Below the pieces are notes generated by a model. It did no database searches, had not been told where the DNA came from, and saw only the letters and a list, made by a program, of their open reading frames with translations. The position numbers and the translations under genes are program-made. This document shows, one piece after another, positions 58,852 to 64,000 of a stretch of DNA of 64,000 nucleotides. The first letter of the stretch is position 1. Every line of letters starts with the position of its first letter. Origin of the DNA: Kribbella caucasensis (GTDB taxonomy: Bacteria; Actinomycetota; Actinomycetes; Propionibacteriales; Kribbellaceae); NCBI RefSeq assembly GCF_004361855.1, contig NZ_SNWQ01000001.1, positions 744,001 through 808,000 of the forward strand, written 5' to 3'.

Positions 58852-60516
58852 CTAGCGGACGTCCACGAACACCGGGTTGGTGTAGAGCCAGGTGTCCAGC
58901 CACGGATCGCCGTCGTTCACCGGATGCTGGATCGGCCCGCCCGGGTCCACCGCGCTGCCGAGGTAACCCGGCCCGTTCCGCCGGCCATCGCTGCCACGCA
59001 ACCTGACGTACTGCGACCGCTCGACTCGGCCAAGCGGAATCCGCAGGCTGTAGGTGCCCGTCTTCCGGCTGACGTCGACCTGCTCCACAACCCGCGTGTC
59101 CGGTGCCTTCCAGCTGTCGCGATCGGTGGCCGGCCCGGTCACAATCCCGCGGATCACGTCCAGGTGGGCAAGCTTAGGCAATACGCCGTGGAAGTTCGGC
59201 CGAGTCGCACTCGTGACGGTGACTCGCAGTTCGAGCCGTTCGCCCCGGCGTACCGTCAACCGACCGCCCAGCGTGACGCCGCGCTGCCGCGAACCGACCG
59301 GCGCCACCCGTACGTCGAGTCCGTCCACGAGCTGACCGTGGTCCACCCACACCCGCCCGACCCGCAGTCCGGCCATCACGTCCAGGTAGCCGTACCGGGT
59401 GACGCCGACGTGGGTCCGGCTGAACTGACCCGGCCAGAAGTCGCTGCCCGGTTGCGGTACGCCGGTGTCGATCGGCGAGGGCTTCCAGCCGAGCGAGTCG
59501 AAGTTCTGCCCGGCCGGGAAATCCCCGTCCCGCCAGGTGTCCCAGATCGTTCGGTGGTTGTCGCTGTTCGAGCTGATCGAGAACAACCGGCCCTCGGCGA
59601 GCAACGAGTCCCACAGTCCGCCGACGGTGGCGGTGGCCCAGTCGAACCCGCCGTACGTCCGGTATGCGTCGGCCGGGTAGCCGGGGAAGCTCGCGGCAGT
59701 CGGTGCGTTGACGTACTCCCCGCGCTGCGCGTTCGTGGCCCCGCGATACGCGACCCAGGCCGGATCCGCGTCGCCCTGCGAACCGGGCGCGCCTTCCATC
59801 CCGATGCAGACGCCCGTGTCCCGCCAGGACCGGACCTCGTGCGGGGAGTCGATGCCCAACCGCATCGGGTGGTTCGCGAGTACCAGCACGTCGTCGACGA
59901 ATCCGGTCCGCTTCTGCTCGGCGAGCCACTGCAGCGCCGCGACCGCGTGCTGTTCGTTCGCGGGGGTGTCGGCCGAGCGGTTGGTCAGCTTGCCGTCGTA
60001 CTCGCGCTCGAACTGCTGCAGCAGCGCCACGTTGTTCGGCCCCGGCGCGACCAGGACCGTGCCGTGCTCGGCCGCGGGGATGTACCACTCGAGACCCTGG
60101 AAGATGAGCATCCGCGGGTTCTCCGCCCGCGCCTTGAGCACCTCGGCGTTCTCGGCGGCCGCGCCCTTGTCGGCGTGCCCGAAGTTGCTGTGCTCGGTGA
60201 ACGCCATCCAGTCGAGCCCGAACTGCGCGCCACGCTGCGCCAACTGGCTGAAGTCGTACTTCGCGTCGTGGCTGTACCGCGTGTGCACATGGTGATCCCC
60301 CACCAACCACACGAGCTCCGGATCACCCCCGTACGACGTACCGGTGGTTGCGGTTGCCTCGCTGGCACCGGCGACCCCCGTCCCGGCGACCGCGAACCCT
60401 GCACCGAGCAGGCCCGCCCCACGGATCAGGCCGCGTCGCGACACGCCTTGTGGGTCCAACGCCTCTTCCGGTACAGCGGGATCGGCCCACTCGGGCACCT
60501 GCTGCTCGGTTCTCAT
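58852..60516 (-). CDS. Tat-exported PHP-domain phosphoesterase-like protein
   Basis: ATG 60516 gives 554 residues; a TTG at 60549 is less likely. A twin-arginine signal (SRRGLIRGAGLLGAGFAVAG, Arg27-28) precedes the PHP domain with the metal motif DHHVHTRYSHD, MAFTEHSNFGH, LANHPMR and SSNSDNH. A C-terminal beta domain (from VGVTRYGYLDVMAGLRVGRVWVD) completes it. Folded in the cytoplasm and exported, it would bind two or three metals and cleave a phosphoester or other hydrolysable bond. Substrate unknown. Confidence 0.8.
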   Translation of the reverse strand: MRTEQQVPEWADPAVPEEALDPQGVSRRGLIRGAGLLGAGFAVAGTGVAGASEATATTGTSYGGDPELVWLVGDHHVHTRYSHDAKYDFSQLAQRGAQFGLDWMAFTEHSNFGHADKGAAAENAEVLKARAENPRMLIFQGLEWYIPAAEHGTVLVAPGPNNVALLQQFEREYDGKLTNRSADTPANEQHAVAALQWLAEQKRTGFVDDVLVLANHPMRLGIDSPHEVRSWRDTGVCIGMEGAPGSQGDADPAWVAYRGATNAQRGEYVNAPTAASFPGYPADAYRTYGGFDWATATVGGLWDSLLAEGRLFSISSNSDNHRTIWDTWRDGDFPAGQNFDSLGWKPSPIDTGVPQPGSDFWPGQFSRTHVGVTRYGYLDVMAGLRVGRVWVDHGQLVDGLDVRVAPVGSRQRGVTLGGRLTVRRGERLELRVTVTSATRPNFHGVLPKLAHLDVIRGIVTGPATDRDSWKAPDTRVVEQVDVSRKTGTYSLRIPLGRVERSQYVRLRGSDGRRNGPGYLGSAVDPGGPIQHPVNDGDPWLDTWLYTNPVFVDVR

Positions 60517-60598
60517 GGCGCTCACTGTCAAGGCCCGGGATGACGCCAAGATGTGCGCCGAATGAACGCTTGGCCAGCGCCGCCCGATCGCCTCCGGG

Positions 60599-61429
60599 TC
60601 AGCTGCTGCCGGATGGTTGCAGAGCGTGGGTGAGTGCGTCCAGGTCGGCGAGCCGGGTGAGCGAATCGAGTCGCGAACTGGTCGCGACGAGGAGCAGTTC
60701 GGTGATCGCGACCTGGTGAGTGAGCGGCGCGATCGGACCGGCTGCCTCGTGCGGGAGGCGGATCAGGATCTCCGCCTGATCGGCCAGCGGCGACTCCCAC
60801 GCGTCCGTGATCAGTACCAACTGCGCACCCCGCTCGCGGGCCGCGCGAACGAACCGGGTGGTGTCGGCGGCGTACCGGCGGAAGTCGTAGGCGACCACCA
60901 GATCCGCGGCACCCAGGTCGAGCAACGTCCGCGCCCGGGCGGACGGTGTATCGGGGACGCGGTGCGCACCGGGACGCAGACCCGCGAGCTGCCGGATCAG
61001 GTACTCGGCGGCGAGTTCGCTCAACGGGCCGCCGATCCCCCAAACTCGGCCGGCCTTCGCCAACCGCTCCGCAGCCGAGGCGAGAACGGCTTCGGTGACG
61101 GCCGCGAGCGCACCGTCCAGCCCGGACCGCAACGTCTCGGCCGCTTGATGAGTGTCGGGTGACTGGCTGACGAACTCCCGCAGCCGGGACCGATCCTGCT
61201 CGCGCGCACCAGCCCGTACGGCGGCCTGGAACTCGGCGAAACTCCCGAACCCGAGCCGGCTGACCAGGCGCGACGCAGTCGGCGGACTGACTCCCGCACG
61301 CTCCGCGAGAGAACGCAGCGAGCCGAGCGCCGCGAACGGGTAGTCGTCGAGCACTACCCGGACGATCGCGCGCTCACCGGAGGGCAGTTCGGCGTACAGC
61401 TCACCCAGTCGGGTTTCGACGGCCGTCAT
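60599..61429 (-). CDS. MurR/RpiR-family transcriptional regulator
   Basis: The protein has 276 residues. The N-terminal HTH_6 helix-turn-helix (AALGSLRSLAERAGVSPPTASRLVSRLGFGSFAEFQAAVR) precedes a C-terminal SIS domain (LAKAGRVWGIGGPLSELAAEYLIRQL; QLVLITDAWESPLADQAEILIRLP) that binds a phosphosugar. It is divergent from threonine synthase, an unusual partner for this family. Confidence 0.85.
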   Translation of the reverse strand: MTAVETRLGELYAELPSGERAIVRVVLDDYPFAALGSLRSLAERAGVSPPTASRLVSRLGFGSFAEFQAAVRAGAREQDRSRLREFVSQSPDTHQAAETLRSGLDGALAAVTEAVLASAAERLAKAGRVWGIGGPLSELAAEYLIRQLAGLRPGAHRVPDTPSARARTLLDLGAADLVVAYDFRRYAADTTRFVRAARERGAQLVLITDAWESPLADQAEILIRLPHEAAGPIAPLTHQVAITELLLVATSSRLDSLTRLADLDALTHALQPSGSS

Positions 61430-61434
61430 GCTGA

Positions 61435-61483
61435 CGAATGTTACATCAACTCTCAGATCCGAGCTGTTACGAATCGAATGTTA
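61435..61483. promoter_or_regulatory. Direct repeats between rpiR-like gene and threonine synthase
   Basis: CGAATGTTA occurs at 61435-61443 and again at 61475-61483, 40 bases apart, about four helical turns. The AT-rich spacer also has GTTACGAATC at 61466. The RpiR-type regulator is a natural candidate to bind. Confidence 0.5.
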
Positions 61484-61494
61484 TGGTTTCGGCC

Positions 61495-62559
61495 ATGGCT
61501 ACTTGGCGAGGATTGATCGAGAGCGACTACCGGAAGTGGCTGCCGGTGGCCGAAGAGACACCGGTCGTCTCCCTGCAGGAGGGCAACACCCCGCTGCTCC
61601 GGTCCGCCGGGCTGACCGCCCAGACCGATTGCGAGGTCTGGCTGAAGGTCGACGGCGCCAACCCGACCGGATCGTTCAAGGACCGCGGCATGACCATCGC
61701 GCTGAGCCGGGCGGCCGGTGACGGCGTCGAGCGGGTCATCTGCGCCTCGACCGGCAACACCAGTGCATCAGCAGCCGCGTACGCCGCCCGCGCCGGGCTG
61801 GCCGCCGCCGTACTGGTGCCGGCCAAGGCGATTGCCCTGGGCAAGCTTGCTCAAGCGGTCCGGTACGGCGCGGAGATCGTCGAGGTGGACGGCACCTTCG
61901 ACGACTGCCTGCGGATCGCCCGTGAGTTGGCCGCGCACCACCCGGTCGCCCTGGTCAACTCGGTCAATAACGAGTTGCGGCTGGCCGGCCAACGGACCGT
62001 CGCGTACGAGATCGTCGATGCGCTGGGCGACGCACCGGACGTCCACTGCCTCCCAGTCGGCAACGGCGGCAACATCACCGCGACCTGGCAGGGCTACCAG
62101 ACCTACGCCGCCGAGCAGAGGTCCACCCGGCTGCCGAAGATGTGGGGATTCCAGGCCGCCGGAGCAGCGCCGCTCGTGCACGGTGCGCCGGTCGCGAACC
62201 CCGAGACCGCGGCAACCGCGATCAGGGTCGGCAACCCGGCGACTCGTGAGGGTGCGCTGACGGCTCGCGACCAGTCGGGCGGGCTGATCGACGCCGTCAC
62301 GGACGAGCAGATCTTCGACGCCTACCGGCTGCTGGCCAGCGGCGACGGCGTCTTCGTCGAGCCGGCCTCTGCCGCCGGTGTCGCCGGGCTCTTGCAGCAG
62401 CACGCGAGCGGCCGGCTCGAACCAGGTCAGCGGATCGTCATCACCCTGACCGGCAACGGCCTCAAGGACCTCGACGCCTCGCTCCGGGACGGCTATACCT
62501 CTACCAACGTCTCGTCAGCCACCTCGGATGTCGCTCGCGCCCTGCGGCTGGCCGGTTGA
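61495..62559 (+). CDS. thrC: Threonine synthase
   Basis: The protein has 354 residues from ATG 61495 (longer start rejected). PLP-fold type II: VDGANPTGSFKDRGMTIAL with Lys62, the serine-like loop ICASTGNTSASAAAYAA, and the phosphate-binding GNGGN in PVGNGGNITATW. It converts O-phosphohomoserine to threonine. No thrB or hom gene is adjacent. The length and sequence match actinobacterial ThrC, but a related threonine-synthase-like enzyme with another substrate is possible given the regulator. Confidence 0.8.
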   Translation: MATWRGLIESDYRKWLPVAEETPVVSLQEGNTPLLRSAGLTAQTDCEVWLKVDGANPTGSFKDRGMTIALSRAAGDGVERVICASTGNTSASAAAYAARAGLAAAVLVPAKAIALGKLAQAVRYGAEIVEVDGTFDDCLRIARELAAHHPVALVNSVNNELRLAGQRTVAYEIVDALGDAPDVHCLPVGNGGNITATWQGYQTYAAEQRSTRLPKMWGFQAAGAAPLVHGAPVANPETAATAIRVGNPATREGALTARDQSGGLIDAVTDEQIFDAYRLLASGDGVFVEPASAAGVAGLLQQHASGRLEPGQRIVITLTGNGLKDLDASLRDGYTSTNVSSATSDVARALRLAG

Positions 62560-62561
62560 GC

Positions 62562-63098
62562 TCAGGCGCCGGACCACTCGGGGGCGAGGATCGAGTAGAG
62601 CAGCGAATCCCGCCACGCGTTGTTAGTGAAGACGTGGTGGCGGATCCGGCCCTCGTAGCTGAAGCCGAGGTTCTTCACCACGGCGATCGAGGCCAGGTTC
62701 TCCGGGCCGATCGCGGCGCTGACCCGGTGCAGGGAGAGGTCGGTGAAGGCGAACCGCAACAACGTGCGGGAGGCGTCGGTCGCGTAGCCGTGCCCCCAGT
62801 AGTCGTAGCCGATCGCGTAGCCCAGGTGGGCGGCCTGGACACCGGTCGGGCCGAGCCGGGCGAAGCCGATCATCCGGTCGTCGTCCCGGCGGGTGACGGC
62901 GAGCAGATAATCGGACCGGTTCTCGTGGGCGGAGCGTTCGACGATCGAGGTCAGTGAGGTCCGGGCGGCTTCCCGGTCGCGGCTGTCGAACGACAGCCAG
63001 GACGTCACCCGGTCGTCACCGACGATGGCCAGATAGTCCTCGAGGTCCTCCGTCCGGACCTCACGCAGTCTGGTGCCATCGCCGGTGAGCGGCCGCAT
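62562..63098 (-). CDS. GNAT-family N-acetyltransferase (RimJ/RimL-like)
   Basis: ATG 63098 gives 178 residues; TGATG overlaps the upstream gene's stop by one base. Motif A is LGYAIGYDYWGHGYATDASRTLLRFAFTDL and the later NLASIAVVKNLGFSYEGRIRHH is the RimJ/RimL end. It transfers acetyl groups to an amine of a small molecule or protein N-terminus. It is in one operon with the TPR-protein gene. Confidence 0.85.
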   Translation of the reverse strand: MRPLTGDGTRLREVRTEDLEDYLAIVGDDRVTSWLSFDSRDREAARTSLTSIVERSAHENRSDYLLAVTRRDDDRMIGFARLGPTGVQAAHLGYAIGYDYWGHGYATDASRTLLRFAFTDLSLHRVSAAIGPENLASIAVVKNLGFSYEGRIRHHVFTNNAWRDSLLYSILAPEWSGA

Positions 63099-64000
63099 CA
63101 ACGCGCGAAGCTCTGCATCGGGGTCCGGGTGAAGACCTCGATCTCCTCTTGCAGCTCGCGCGCGTCTTCGGCGTGACCGGACTGCCGCAGCGCCTGGTGG
63201 ACCCGGCGGGCGGAGTGCACCACACCGTTGATCCGGCGCTCGGTCGGCAGCCCCAGCACCGGGGCGATCGCGTCCGCGGCGCCGTCCAGCTCTCCGCTGG
63301 CGATCCGGGTGATGGCCATCGCGGCCTGGCTGCCGGCGGCGTCGCCGAAAGCCCACTCCGGGTGGTTCTCGTCCGCGTACGCGCTGACGGCCTGGCTGGA
63401 GTACTGCTCGGCGGTCTCCGCCTCGCCCGGCAACCAGGCGAGCGCGTCGGCCGCGTAGTACAGCTGGCGGTTGCGGCCGAAGGTGCACAGGCCGCCGAGC
63501 TCGTCGAGCTCGTCGTTGTGGACCGTGTTCCACGCCTCCTCGGCGCGCTCGAGCGCGACCCGGGTGGCTTCGGCGTTCCCGAGCGCGGCCCAGGCGCGGG
63601 CCTCGCTGACCGGGAGCCAGACGCTGGTGGTGCTGTTCGCCTGCTCGGCATAGCCGGCACCGAGCTGGGCGTAGCGGACGGAGTCGTGCGGGTTGCCGGC
63701 CCAGTAGGAGACCAGCGACTGCAGGCCACGGATCCAGGCGCGCAGGCCGTGGTGGTCGGCGTTGTCGGCGCAGAGGAAGGCGGTGCGGGCCTGGGTCATG
63801 GCCGCGTGGGGGTTGCCCAGGTCGTGGGAGGCCTTGGCCAGCAGGCCGCCGGTCACCCCACCGAGGAAGTACAGCTGCCGCAGGTGCTCGGGACGTTGCC
63901 GGTTCTCCAGCAGACCGAAGACGAGGTCCTGGGTCTCGACCAGCTGGCCAAGGATCTCCGGCAGCGGCCGCTGCGGGTACGCCTTCGCAACGTGCCGTAC
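63098..64000 (-). CDS. TPR-repeat regulator-like protein, C-terminal part
   Basis: The frame is open to the window edge, giving the last 300 residues of a longer protein. Repeats such as AKASHDLGNPHAAMTQARTAFLCADNAD, SVRYAQLGAGYAEQANSTTSVWLPVSEARAWAALGN and YSSQAVSAYADENHPEWAFGDAAGSQAAMAITRIASGELDGA are helical TPRs of the kind at the C-terminus of streptomycete XRE regulators. The N-terminal domain lies outside, so the role is inferred. Confidence 0.65.
   Translation of the reverse strand, partial: VRHVAKAYPQRPLPEILGQLVETQDLVFGLLENRQRPEHLRQLYFLGGVTGGLLAKASHDLGNPHAAMTQARTAFLCADNADHHGLRAWIRGLQSLVSYWAGNPHDSVRYAQLGAGYAEQANSTTSVWLPVSEARAWAALGNAEATRVALERAEEAWNTVHNDELDELGGLCTFGRNRQLYYAADALAWLPGEAETAEQYSSQAVSAYADENHPEWAFGDAAGSQAAMAITRIASGELDGAADAIAPVLGLPTERRINGVVHSARRVHQALRQSGHAEDARELQEEIEVFTRTPMQSFAR

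Noticed and set aside
1..64000. CRISPR arrays, rRNA genes, prophage or insertion sequences
   Set aside because: No regularly spaced repeats, rRNA sequence, integrase or transposase reading frame was seen.

Overview
The window is a GC-rich actinobacterial chromosome segment. GTG starts are frequent and neighbouring genes often overlap by four bases. Two actinobacterial hallmarks fix the lineage: crgA, and the order aminodeoxychorismate/anthranilate synthase amidotransferase - pknB - pbpA - rodA/ftsW - pstP - fhaB - fhaA - tRNA-Leu. The rest (secreted lyases and proteases, SARP and MocR regulators, a RiPP cluster) suggests a soil member of the Propionibacteriales such as Kribbella. That genus guess comes from protein style and gene order, not from a search.

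Layout. 1-7.6 kb: the end of a family 43 glycosidase, a toxin-first toxin/antitoxin pair, a divergent MocR/FMN-flavoprotein pair, an EXLDI-DrrA-DrrB drug-exporter operon with a palindrome-rich promoter, and two enzymes of unknown substrate. 7.7-18.8 kb: a cluster of DnaA-box-like sequences, an iron-box-controlled Tat lipoprotein, and the growth and division signalling block ending at tRNA-Leu(CAG). 19-28.2 kb: a secreted heparinase-type lyase, a TrmB/LuxR-type regulator, a 1219-residue secreted subtilase and a PrsW-type membrane protease. 28.2-34.4 kb: a graspetide-type RiPP cluster (precursor, ATP-grasp ligase, isoaspartyl-methyltransferase homologue), a divergent TPR regulator, an aminoglycoside-phosphotransferase-like kinase and an aminotransferase. 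34.4-37.9 kb: a sugar ABC importer whose first gene starts inside a ~165 bp imperfect palindrome.

38-47.8 kb: an ECF sigma factor with a coupled membrane protein, divergent secreted protease and endonuclease, a decayed cation-efflux gene, an unusual P-loop ATPase, an iron-box siderophore-interacting protein, small orphan genes, a truncated kinase gene and a truncated haemoglobin. 48-52 kb: a glycine betaine ABC operon with a fused double permease, facing a large SARP regulator. 55-64 kb: an imine-reductase-like enzyme, an orphan ParA behind TetR-like operators, a ROK regulator, an MpaB-type oxygenase, a Tat-exported PHP-domain protein, RpiR divergent from threonine synthase, an acetyltransferase and the end of a TPR protein.

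The strongest candidate for an undescribed system is the RiPP cluster at 28223-32227. Its precursor has the leader pattern of the ATP-grasp target family and a Thr/Asp-rich core with two Asp-Gly pairs. Together with the methyltransferase this predicts an ester-crosslinked peptide carrying an aspartimide. Other leads are the EXLDI operon with its triple ACGT palindromes, the DnaA-box cluster and the giant palindrome over a start codon.
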